A stretch of 64,000 nucleotides of DNA, from assembly GCF_000508085.1 (NCBI RefSeq), contig NZ_KI669560.1, positions 2,809,114-2,873,113 on the forward strand, written 5' to 3'. Under the pieces are notes generated by a model. It saw nothing but the letters and a program-made list of their open reading frames with translations. It was not told where the DNA came from and did no database searches. Numbering within the stretch: position 1 is the first letter of the stretch; each line of letters begins with the position of its first letter. Shown one piece after another: positions 54,179 through 61,255 of the stretch. This DNA is from Sediminibacterium sp. C3 (lineage in GTDB: Bacteria > Bacteroidota > Bacteroidia > Chitinophagales > Chitinophagaceae). Made by a program: the position numbers and the translations under genes.

Positions 54179-55582
54179 TTACTTCACCTCCTTCCCTGTT
54201 TTATCAATATAGAAAATTCTCTTATCCTTATACACTTTGGCCTTCCCATTCATAAACATCCACCCATCCGACATATTTGTATCAAAAACAAAAGGATACA
54301 AATGTGGTATAACCAGTTTACCTGACTTGTCTATAAAACCATAAAAAGCATCCCAGGTTTTACCAAGCGGTCTTGCCGCGGCCAGTCCCTCTGAAAAGGG
54401 AAGCGCATCTCCGTATATAAAAGCTGTAATCTCTTTTCCGCTTTCATTAATATATCCCCATTTCTCCGTCCCATCTTCCATTATACATACCGCAGCCATT
54501 CCTTCTGAAAAATCCTTTACTTTATGATATTTAGGGTTAACTATGTCTTCTCCTTTGGGGTCTTTAAATCCATATTTCCCATTTGTGCCTTTAAAGGATG
54601 TTAGGTTTTTACTCGCTTTCTCTGCTTTTTCATCCTCTTCAATAATCCGCAAAGCTTCTTTTGCTTCTTTATACCCTTTATCTGCCGCTTTTTTAAACTG
54701 CAATTTACCTTTGGCATAATCCTTTTCTATTTCATAATAAATTGCTCCAAGAGAAAACGAACTGGCTAAATGCCCCTTTTGCTCCGCCGTCAGAAAAAAC
54801 AATTTTGCTTTTTCATAATTCCCTGCTCTAAAGAAAGCGCTACCGTCAATGAATTCAGCATTACCGTTGCTCATTTGATTAACCATATCTTTATAAACCT
54901 GGTCTTTCGGATTTGCTTGTAATGCTTTTTGATACCAACTGAGGGCCGTAGTAAAGCTTTTTTCTACACCAGAACCTTCTAAATACAAAAGTCCAACACT
55001 TTCCATGCCGTTCGCATTCCCTTTTTCAGCTGATTTTATAAACCAATCCATTGCTTCTGCATATTTCTGAGCTTTATAAGCAGTATATCCTTTATTAAAT
55101 TCGTCTAAGCCACTGACAGTTACATTCACACTATTCTGCCAATTCCCCCTTACCCCCTTTCCTGGTGGTGGCACGTTTGAAGGATAGGCAGGTCCATTCA
55201 TGGTATTGGCATATAGTGTAGTGTGCCTTGCTACTGCTTTGACCAATGTTTGCTCGTCTTTTGACAGGTAGTTGTTCATAAACATTGTCATATCTTCCTG
55301 GTTATTGACCCTCATTAAAAATTTATAGGCAGCCAAAAAATCATAATCTATTAACTGACGCAAGTATGGAGCTGTTTCCTGTACAGCTTTTTCTTTACTG
55401 GCTTCGGCTATACGGCTGTCAAAGAATTTAGCAAGTGCTTTTCCTCTTTCATCGGATTTTGCTTTGCTTTCAGCCTGAGTTTCCAGTGCTTTTATAGCTG
55501 CCTGATAATTCTGTAATGCCTGTTGCGCCTGTGCAAATATTCCTGCCAGTATAAAGCATAGGGTGATGGTAGCTTGTTTCAT
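54179..55582 (-). CDS. secreted SEL1-TPR and WG-repeat protein
   Basis: About 467 residues from ATG 55582 (frame opens 55609), with signal peptide ending IFAQAQ. SEL1-like/TPR units follow: AMDWFIKSAEKGNANGMESV, GLLYLEGSGVEKSFTTALSW, SFSLGAIYYEIEKDYAKGKL and KAADKGYKEAKEAL. After about residue 330 come WG-type repeats: NGKYGFKDPKGEDIVNPKYH, FSEGMAAVCIMEDGTEKWGY, EGLAAARPLGKTWDAFYGFI. It is probably a periplasmic binding or scaffold protein. Its upstream region carries a G10 tract (55682-55691). Confidence 0.85.
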   Translation of the reverse strand: MKQATITLCFILAGIFAQAQQALQNYQAAIKALETQAESKAKSDERGKALAKFFDSRIAEASKEKAVQETAPYLRQLIDYDFLAAYKFLMRVNNQEDMTMFMNNYLSKDEQTLVKAVARHTTLYANTMNGPAYPSNVPPPGKGVRGNWQNSVNVTVSGLDEFNKGYTAYKAQKYAEAMDWFIKSAEKGNANGMESVGLLYLEGSGVEKSFTTALSWYQKALQANPKDQVYKDMVNQMSNGNAEFIDGSAFFRAGNYEKAKLFFLTAEQKGHLASSFSLGAIYYEIEKDYAKGKLQFKKAADKGYKEAKEALRIIEEDEKAEKASKNLTSFKGTNGKYGFKDPKGEDIVNPKYHKVKDFSEGMAAVCIMEDGTEKWGYINESGKEITAFIYGDALPFSEGLAAARPLGKTWDAFYGFIDKSGKLVIPHLYPFVFDTNMSDGWMFMNGKAKVYKDKRIFYIDKTGKEVK

Positions 55583-55681
55583 AAATCGTGTATTCAGTAT
55601 TGGATACAATTAGTGGAATTTTATCCGTAATGTCAATACGGAAAATGTGGTATTTTTTGTCTGAAGTATGGGTGGATTACT

Positions 55682-55707
55682 GGGGGGGGGGATTTTGTGC
55701 AGGGGGG
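55682..55707. repeat. G10 and G6 homopolymer tracts upstream of the SEL1/WG gene
   Basis: A run of ten G (55682-55691) and a run of six G (55702-55707) on the plus strand, in an otherwise AT-rich intergenic stretch 100-125 nt before the SEL1/WG gene start at 55582 and 41 nt past the DUF1398 stop. A tract of this length is prone to slippage. Confidence 0.7.
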
Positions 55708-55747
55708 AAAACGATGCTAATTGGAGTTGATAATCTAAATAATAGAA

Positions 55748-56137
55748 TTATTGAGGTATCTGCTCAATCAATAGGGCATTGCCTGCTTTATTGTAGTAGG
55801 TGCAAGTCATTTTCTCCATATTGATTTCCCATTTTTCAATTCCGGTAGATGCGCACATTTTAATAAATGTCAGGAAATCAGTCTTTCCTTGCTGGTGGGC
55901 CTTTAACTCAGCTTTGAATACATCTTCGTTAACTGAATCTGCAATATCAACAGTCTCGTATTTGGCTGGAACATTTGCTATATAGTTATTTGCTCCATGA
56001 TAATTTGTATGTCCATCTGAAACATAGGTTTGATATTTGGTAACACCCAAGGATTTTATTTCCTTAATGTAAGCTGGAAAATCTGCCCCTGATTTTACTA
56101 TACTATGGGCAGATTGTAATTGTTCAACTGTAAACAT
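55748..56137 (-). CDS. DUF1398 family protein
   Basis: 129 residues from ATG 56137 (frame opens 56197). The family pattern is visible: the N-terminal TVEQLQSAHSIVKSGADFPA, YIKEIKSLGVTKYQTYVSDG, HTNYHGANNY, and the helix DFLTFIKMCASTGIEKWEIN. No signal peptide. Some members are annotated as phage envelope protein-like, but function is unknown. Its start is 3 nt from the 27-bp repeat at 56140. Confidence 0.85.
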   Translation of the reverse strand: MFTVEQLQSAHSIVKSGADFPAYIKEIKSLGVTKYQTYVSDGHTNYHGANNYIANVPAKYETVDIADSVNEDVFKAELKAHQQGKTDFLTFIKMCASTGIEKWEINMEKMTCTYYNKAGNALLIEQIPQ

Positions 56138-56139
56138 GG

Positions 56140-56187
56140 TAGTTGAATATAAGAAAAATTTGAATGTGCGGGGGATGTTTTGGGGGT
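56140..56187. repeat. 27-bp repeat plus G-rich tail, copy 1
   Basis: Positions 56140-56166 match 60807-60833 with one mismatch, followed in both by G-runs with the shared pattern GGGGAWG TTTTGGG. It lies directly upstream of the DUF1398 start codon, and copy 2 likewise lies upstream of the truncated hydrolase start. On the coding (minus) strand the G-runs are C-runs. Confidence 0.7.
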
Positions 56188-56273
56188 ATAGATTCACAAA
56201 TTCCGTGTGGAGTTTGAAAGCAAAATTTGAAAAACGGAGTCAATTAGGATTTTATAAAAGTCTCATTATATTT

Positions 56274-56621
56274 TCACAGTCCTATCTTAAATCTCCAAAA
56301 TAAAAGTGTTACTAACACAATCATGGAAATCAATGTCCCAATTGGCAAAAACCAAATTGTCAAAATGCTAATTATTAACCCCGCTGGGTAAGTCCAATCT
56401 TTGTTTGTCCATAATGCATAAATCCAAATAAGCCATAATAGTCCATATAAAATAAATAACCACCCAAGTTTAAAAACGTCAATATTTATTTTATAAAAAA
56501 TATTAGCCCAAGGTCCTGGTTTTTCAGGCCCTATATACTTTCCTTTCACAGTTACAAAAATCCCGTCAATTAGCATAAAAGCACCGTTTAAAAATCCGAG
56601 TATTGTAATTATGAATTTCAT
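56274..56621 (-). CDS. small membrane protein, unknown
   Basis: 115 residues with three hydrophobic helices (LGFLNGAFMLIDGIFVTV, FKLGWLFILYGLLWLIWIY and TIWFLPIGTLISMIVLVTLL). No motif beyond hydrophobicity, and a short basic end. Integral membrane protein; family not recognised. It lies 50-100 nt from its neighbours. Confidence 0.6.
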   Translation of the reverse strand: MKFIITILGFLNGAFMLIDGIFVTVKGKYIGPEKPGPWANIFYKINIDVFKLGWLFILYGLLWLIWIYALWTNKDWTYPAGLIISILTIWFLPIGTLISMIVLVTLLFWRFKIGL

Positions 56622-56710
56622 ACAGAGTTAGATTATTATGATCATAAAATGGCAGGGCGATTAAGGCTGTTGATTATGCAAGATTGTATAAGTTAATGGT
56701 GAAGCTGTTA

Positions 56711-57805
56711 TTAAAAAAGTTCTTTTAATCTACGCATCAGCAATCTTACACCTTGTTGCGTATTATTATTGAATGAATTGGTAAATATTATGTACCCAAT
56801 GCCTTTACTTCGATTAATCTGCACAGTAGTATAGTAAGTTCCAACTGTACCTGAATGCGTGGAATATTCACCCCCATTCTCCTCAATATTATACCAACCC
56901 ATCGCATAATTTTTCAAGCCATTATGCAGGAATGAATAAGTACTTGCTTTCAAATAATTATTGTTTCCTTGAAGTCCATTCAAATGGAGTTGAATGAACT
57001 TAGCAAAATCTTTAATTTTCAGATTTAAATCACCGGAAGGTTCGGTGTAATCCAAACGGAAATCGGTATTTGAAGGAACAGGAATTAAAGTTCCTTTTTC
57101 AAAACTATGTCCCCAGGTATCCTTACGTTTTTGATTCTCAGGCCATGAAAATGCCACATCCAATTTCAAATCCGCATTGAATACTTTAATTACCAACTCT
57201 TCCCAAGATTGATTGGTTACTTTCTCTAACATTAAAGTAGCCAAAGTATATCCAGCATTAGAATATATGAAGGGTCGCAGACTATCGGTCTTTAATGGGT
57301 CAATTTTTAATACGAACCTACCAAATGCCTTTCGTTTTTCCACTTTGGTTCCATTAAAAGAAGGGACTTCCGGATCAGTACTATCCCCTTGTAGTGTATG
57401 AATTCCAGCTCTATGAGAAAGCAAATCCTTTAAAGTAATATTTTCGTATTCTACCTTACTTTCCTTTTTCCATTCCGGAAACAAATCAAAGAACTTGGTT
57501 GACCAACTTAGTTTTCCACTTTCTACATACTTTGCAATCATAAAAGCGGTCATAGCTTTTGTATTCGATGCAATATGGAAACGGTCGTTTAAAGTGGCCG
57601 TGTCGGGGAGATTAACAGAATGCTTACCCATTGCATTCATTTCCAAAATCTTCTTCGAATTTAAAACAGCATATGACAATTCAGGAATCTGATAATGGTT
57701 TCTAATAGAATCCGCATACCTAAGTACATGCTGACTGTAACTTGTTACAGAAAACAAACTAAGGAAAATGTATGCTAAAAGAAATTTACTGCTTTTCATA
57801 TTCAT
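56711..57805 (-). CDS. serine hydrolase of the class C beta-lactamase-like family
   Basis: 364 residues with a signal peptide (cleavage near TSYSQ). Catalytic motifs: S80-N-T-K83 (ASNTKAMTAFM, SxxK), Y-S-N in FIYSNAGYTLATLM, and the late HSGTVGTYYTT (KTG-like position, here HSG). It belongs to the penicillin-binding-protein/class C hydrolase group, which also includes esterases and D-aminopeptidases. Start at 57805 or ATG 57799 (MKSSKFLLAY). Function not certain. Confidence 0.85.
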   Translation of the reverse strand: MNMKSSKFLLAYIFLSLFSVTSYSQHVLRYADSIRNHYQIPELSYAVLNSKKILEMNAMGKHSVNLPDTATLNDRFHIASNTKAMTAFMIAKYVESGKLSWSTKFFDLFPEWKKESKVEYENITLKDLLSHRAGIHTLQGDSTDPEVPSFNGTKVEKRKAFGRFVLKIDPLKTDSLRPFIYSNAGYTLATLMLEKVTNQSWEELVIKVFNADLKLDVAFSWPENQKRKDTWGHSFEKGTLIPVPSNTDFRLDYTEPSGDLNLKIKDFAKFIQLHLNGLQGNNNYLKASTYSFLHNGLKNYAMGWYNIEENGGEYSTHSGTVGTYYTTVQINRSKGIGYIIFTNSFNNNTQQGVRLLMRRLKELF

Positions 57806-57853
57806 TAAGAATCTTTAATGAGTCCATCATAGTGTGTTTTGATTTTTTAGAAA

Positions 57854-58078
57854 CTACAAATCTGTACCATTAATAAGATCTAAAATTAAATCATTCAGTA
57901 TATCTACTCTACTTTCAATTGTCCCTTTCATATATCTCTCGTAGACATCCCTATTTTCTGGTGGATTCAGGTTTAAGTTATACCCTTTTCCTAACACTAA
58001 CAATCTTATAAATTCTCTTTGAGCCCTCCCGTTTCCCTCTCTAAATGGGTGTAAGTAATAAATATATTTTAATGCTGT
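57854..58078 (-). pseudogene. Fic toxin, C-terminal fragment
   Basis: After an in-frame stop at 58079-58081 the frame reads ALKYIYYLHPFREGNGRAQR, then REFIRLLVLGKGYNLNL and a normal ending 74 residues on. It keeps the full Fic active-site motif HPFREGNGRxxR, but the N-terminal two thirds, with the flap that positions the target, are gone. There is no start codon. Intact Fic of this class are about 200 residues. The gap to the VbhA-type antitoxin upstream is only 39 nt, so a deletion has removed the middle. Confidence 0.88.
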
Positions 58079-58117
58079 TTAGTTAGGTCAATATACCTGT
58101 AAGAACTAAATATAAGC

Positions 58118-58327
58118 CTATTGCTTAGCAAATACCACTAATTCTTTTAATGATATTTTATCAGTTACATAGTCTCTAATTAACTCAACCCCTTTGGGTG
58201 TAGGGCTGAACCCTTCAAACATATTGCTTGTAAGAGCATTTGCTGTACCTTCTAATGTTTTTAAATCCGAAAATTTAACACCAAGAATTGTCAAGTCATT
58301 TCTGTCTATATCTAAAGTATTAAACAT
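58118..58327 (-). CDS. VbhA-type antitoxin of a Fic system
   Basis: 69 residues. Residues 34-39 read SNMFEG, the inhibitory S-x-x-x-E-G motif of class I Fic antitoxins (VbhA), followed by FSPTPKGVELIRDYVTDKIS and LKELVVFAKQ, the typical antitoxin helix. The frame is intact from ATG 58327. The neighbouring toxin is reduced to a fragment, so it should now be an orphan antitoxin. Confidence 0.85.
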   Translation of the reverse strand: MFNTLDIDRNDLTILGVKFSDLKTLEGTANALTSNMFEGFSPTPKGVELIRDYVTDKISLKELVVFAKQ

Positions 58328-58524
58328 TTAATTACTGGCTTTGAAAATGAAATTACATAAAATTACCCTTAGTTCAGTTTGGAATAGAATTTCTAATTAA
58401 ATTGAACTAATCCTTCATCATAACCCCATCAACTCCTTCGGCACTTCTCCGGCATAAAGAAAAGGGTGAATAGCTTGCTGATTACCACAAGCCAATTGAA
58501 ACCCATATTCCCTAAATTTGATTC

Positions 58525-59094
58525 ATGTTAAATATACTAGTACTAGAAATAATTCTCGATCACACAGAACCTCTTATATGGAGAAAGATAATCGTTCCAA
58601 CTAATTTCACTTTAAATCGGCTTCACCATGCGGTTCAAATTGCTATGGGATGGAATAATAGTCATCTTTTTGAGTTCAATTATGAAAACTTCTCCATCGG
58701 CATAGTCTATACTGATTTAGAAGATAACCCTAATATTGACGCCAGAGAAATCACTCTTGAAGAAGTAAACTTACAAATAGGTGATGAACTAAAATACATT
58801 TACGACTTTGGTGATTACTGGGAACATACCATTAAAGTTGTAGATAATAAATTTGATAAGCCTATCAAACAATTACCCTACTGCATCACAGGTAAATTAA
58901 ATTCACCGCCAGAAGATGTTGGTGGCATTAGCGGGTTTTATCATTTTGTAGAGGTAATGAAAAACTTTAGACATAAGGAGTTCAAGGAAACATTAGTTTG
59001 GTATGGTGGATTTTTTGACCCACTAAAATATAGTACAGCAAAGATCAACACTAAATATAAAAGATTTGAAAAGTATATGGAGCATTTTGAATGA
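58525..59094 (+). CDS. plasmid pRiA4b ORF-3 family protein
   Basis: 189 residues. The family pattern is clear: LVLEIILDHTEPLIWRKIIV, LNRLHHAVQIAMGWNNSHLF and the middle LKYIYDFGDYWEHTIKVV, ending with GGISGFYHFVEVMKNF and FDPLKYS. The family is found in plasmid, IS or defence-associated contexts and its function is unknown. It is intact and on the plus strand, inside a region of broken toxin genes. A TAAATTTG box lies just before the start. Confidence 0.88.
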   Translation: MLNILVLEIILDHTEPLIWRKIIVPTNFTLNRLHHAVQIAMGWNNSHLFEFNYENFSIGIVYTDLEDNPNIDAREITLEEVNLQIGDELKYIYDFGDYWEHTIKVVDNKFDKPIKQLPYCITGKLNSPPEDVGGISGFYHFVEVMKNFRHKEFKETLVWYGGFFDPLKYSTAKINTKYKRFEKYMEHFE

Positions 59095-59132
59095 TAATAA
59101 AGTAATGCCTATTGTTAAGTGAAGTGATAGTT

Positions 59133-59300
59133 TTAAATATTTATATCAGCAGCACTTACTTTTTTAATTTTCCCTTTATCAGATAATACAAGGAAACCAT
59201 TTTGAGCCTTCTTTTGAGTAAGAAGCTTCTTAAATGTCAGGTCTAATCCTTTTCTAATTAGTTCACGAAAATTTTGAATATCGATTTCAGTCTTTTTCAT
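59133..59300 (-). CDS. small partner protein of the zeta toxin
   Basis: 55 residues, too short for most automatic calls: it begins MKKTEIDIQNFRELIRKGLD and continues with LTFKKLLTQKKAQNGFLVLS and DKGKIKKVSAADINI. It overlaps the end of the zeta toxin frame by 14 nt, so it was translated with it. Its size and position fit the small partner protein that follows zeta toxins in Bacteroidota and cyanobacteria, a likely antitoxin (inference). Frame intact. Confidence 0.65.
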   Translation of the reverse strand: MKKTEIDIQNFRELIRKGLDLTFKKLLTQKKAQNGFLVLSDKGKIKKVSAADINI

Positions 59301-59858
59301 CCTTCTGTCTTTTAATTAGTTGCCAGATTGCTTCATCATGAATCTTTATTTGAACATCACCTTGACCTTCGGCTACAAAATTAAATGGTTTCGTTGAATT
59401 ATCTATAACAATCCAGAAATCGCAAACCTCAATAAATTTATTAATAAGGTTATTTGTCCCCCGAAAATATCTCCTACGTATTGTTTCTTCTGGAATATTG
59501 TGTCCACCTTCGCTTACCCGCAACTTAACACGTTCAATTGCAAGATCTACATCGTTTAGCCAAAAAAACAGCAACGTAACCGAATACCTTTCTCCTTTGC
59601 GAGTTTGATTGTATTTATATATGAAAGAGTTGTCAATGTTGTCTCAAATGCAAAGTCAACACTTATATTTATAAGTTCCTCTATTCTTTCAGGCATTATT
59701 CGACCAGCTTGAAATGAAACACTTTCTGGCTGGAAAGGGGAAAGTCCTTTCGCAATCTCATCAGCATTTACAAATTCCTTGCAATTAAGCATTTCGGGAA
59801 GTATTGTAAATGATGCAGTTGTTTTTCCTGCTGCTGGCTTGGCCACTAAAAAACTCGA
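59287..59858 (-). pseudogene. zeta toxin, frameshifted and N-terminally damaged
   Basis: Two frames make one zeta-like kinase. The first frame has KTTASFTILPEMLNCKEFVN and ADEIAKGLSPFQPES, and SVDFAFETTLTTLSYINTIK. The second has FFWLNDVDLAIERVKLRVSE and GGHNIPEETIRRRYFRGTNN. One T lost near 59586 (GGT-TAT to GGTAT) breaks the frame; adding it gives KEKGYSVTLLFFWL. The P-loop is also damaged: AKPAAGKTT instead of a G-P-N-G-A-G-K-T-T-like motif, with one residue lost. An in-frame stop at 59859-59861 cuts the usual N-terminus. Confidence 0.88.
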
Positions 59859-59961
59859 TTAGCTAAAAGCCAAATTACTGAAGTTGATTGAAACTCTAAA
59901 GCCAATGGACCATTGCTGAAAGTCCAACTTGCGTAAATCCTTATGTTGTGTATAAAGCAAA

Positions 59962-60154
59962 TTATTCGCCTAATAAAACAATGACTTCAGCTTTTAATAC
60001 TGGCAAGTGTAGAGTTACAATGCCCCAAACAACCTCATCAGAAACTGAGTCTTAACCATGAACTATCCGACTTCTTGTATCGACAATTTTTCGTGAATTT
60101 GATATTCTGTAAGTATAAAATGTCATGAAGCCAAGATTTTACTTCAATGTCCAT
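59962..60154 (-). pseudogene. HEPN (DUF86) toxin, deleted and truncated
   Basis: A start at 60154, overlapping the nucleotidyltransferase stop by 11 nt as in intact pairs, gives MDIEVKSWLHDIL. The rest of the toxin reappears in another frame as SRKIVDTRSRIVHG, then a stop (TAA at 60052-60054, where Y is expected), and again VSDEVVWGIVTLHLPVLKAE. The middle (some 40 residues) is gone, and the Rx4H active site R-SRIV-H is followed by a stop. It is clearly a decayed HEPN ribonuclease. Confidence 0.88.
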
Positions 60155-60446
60155 AAACAAGTTGTCTTTGCTGATTAACAGCTTGTTTAAAATAGGGATT
60201 CTTTATTGCTTTTTCCTCCAAAAGATCAATCGGTCTTTTTAGAATTTCTTCTAGAGAAAACTTGAGATCGAAATAATTATCAGCGTAATCCTCCAAATTA
60301 ACATTAGCAAATTCAACGATTAGATCAATATCACTATTAGCATCAAACTTGTCTGTCAAAACTGAGCCAAAGGCATAAAGACTCTTCACCTTGTGTGTTT
60401 CACAAAGTTTAGAGATGTCTTTAGTATGTGGCAATAACTTAATCAT
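60144..60446 (-). CDS. MNT-type nucleotidyltransferase antitoxin
   Basis: 100 residues. The minimal nucleotidyltransferase motif is complete: GSVLTDKFDANSDIDLIVEF (GS-x10-D-x-D). It ends with the helix NPYFKQAVNQQRQLVYGH typical of MntA partners. MNT proteins neutralise HEPN toxins by modifying them. Here the partner gene (60154 leftward) is decayed, so this antitoxin is likely an orphan. Confidence 0.9.
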   Translation of the reverse strand: MIKLLPHTKDISKLCETHKVKSLYAFGSVLTDKFDANSDIDLIVEFANVNLEDYADNYFDLKFSLEEILKRPIDLLEEKAIKNPYFKQAVNQQRQLVYGH

Positions 60447-60520
60447 TAATAAAAGTCTACAATAAAGTTAAACAAATGGCGAAGGTTGGATAATCTATGT
60501 TACTACTGATGGATAGGCTA

Positions 60521-60787
60521 CTATGCTACACTTATAAAAGTCAAAAACCAGCCCGGGTGCGCTGTTGAATGGGTAAGCGTGGCTGGATGGGTGGTGTCTT
60601 TACCGTGTCCGGGTAAATCGATGGCAAGTACCTTATACCCCTTGCTGGTCATGAATGGCACTACTTTATCCCAGCACCATGCGCCATGCCAGGCTCCATG
60701 TACCAGTAGATAGGTTTTCTGTTTGTTCTGAGCGGACAGGGTTGCCGAGGTGATCAGGAGGAAAATGAAGGGAAGGATTTTTTTCAT
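60521..60787 (-). pseudogene. truncated secreted alpha/beta hydrolase
   Basis: 88 residues: signal peptide ending ATLSAQ, then YLLVHGAWHGAWCWDKVVPF and LAIDLPGHGKDTTHPATLTH, a normal start of an alpha/beta hydrolase (full ones have about 260 residues). It then ends in HPGWFLTFISVA. The nucleophile serine, acid and histidine are all missing, so the enzyme cannot work. Most of the gene is lost, as in the neighbouring toxins. Confidence 0.8.
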
Positions 60788-60788
60788 G

Positions 60789-60809
60789 CTAGCGTGTTTT
60801 GGACGCTAG
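60789..60809. promoter_or_regulatory. 7-bp inverted repeat upstream of the truncated hydrolase
   Basis: CTAGCGT (60789-60795), 7 nt, ACGCTAG (60803-60809), 1 nt upstream of the start codon. It could be an operator or an mRNA hairpin covering the ribosome binding region. The evidence is symmetry only. Confidence 0.35.
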
Positions 60810-60858
60810 TTGAATTTAAGAAAAATTTGAATGGGTTGGGGAAGGTTTTGGGTTGGGG
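60807..60858. repeat. 27-bp repeat plus G-rich tail, copy 2
   Basis: 60807-60833 repeats 56140-56166 with one mismatch. The tail that follows contains GGG, GGGG, GG, GGG and GGGGG runs with short spacers, enough for a possible G-quadruplex on the plus strand. It lies before the start of the truncated hydrolase. Together with copy 1 it flanks the 4.6-kb region holding the broken toxin genes. Confidence 0.7.
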
Positions 60859-60870
60859 GATTGAAACTGT

Positions 60871-61254
60871 TCATCTTGCCGAATGGTCGTATTGCATACA
60901 GCAAATTAAATTCCCTTCTGTGTCCAAAAATTTAGCAATAAAGCCAACGTAGGGAATGGCAGTTTTGGGCATAAGCACCTGACCACCATTGTCTTTTACT
61001 TTTTGCATGGTTTCATCAATATTCTCAACACTTATTGTGCATTCCAATCCAATAATTCTTTCAGGAACCGGTGAATACTTTCTTGATTGCATTGCACCAA
61101 TTAATTCCCCATTCTCTGACTTGTCTGCCTTGATCTGCAAAAAGTCGTCCTGTCCATAAGAATTGAATCCCCATTCAAAAACGCTTTCATAGAACTTTTT
61201 TGCTCTTTCAATCTGATCTATGTGAATGGCAAAATGTGTTAATTTGTTTTTCAT
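60871..61254 (-). CDS. VOC family protein
   Basis: 127 residues with the glyoxalase-like paired fold: LTHFAIHIDQIERAKKFYES at the N-terminus and VQVLMPKTA-like GQVLMPKTAIPYVGFIAKFL with DTEGNLICCMQ at the end. The region FEWGFNSYGQDDFLQIKADK is typical of VOC proteins of this branch. Substrate unknown. It lies 1 nt after the hydrolase gene upstream, so both are one transcript. Confidence 0.9.
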   Translation of the reverse strand: MKNKLTHFAIHIDQIERAKKFYESVFEWGFNSYGQDDFLQIKADKSENGELIGAMQSRKYSPVPERIIGLECTISVENIDETMQKVKDNGGQVLMPKTAIPYVGFIAKFLDTEGNLICCMQYDHSAR

Positions 61255-61255
61255 T

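Noticed and set aside
58418..58512. An open minus-strand stretch ending QQAIHPFLYAGEVPKELMGL
   Set aside because: It has no start codon and I cannot assign a family. It may be another gene remnant, but the evidence is too thin for a feature.
58525..59094. pRiA4b ORF-3 protein as a sign of an insertion sequence
   Set aside because: There is no transposase, terminal inverted repeat or target duplication around it that I can see.
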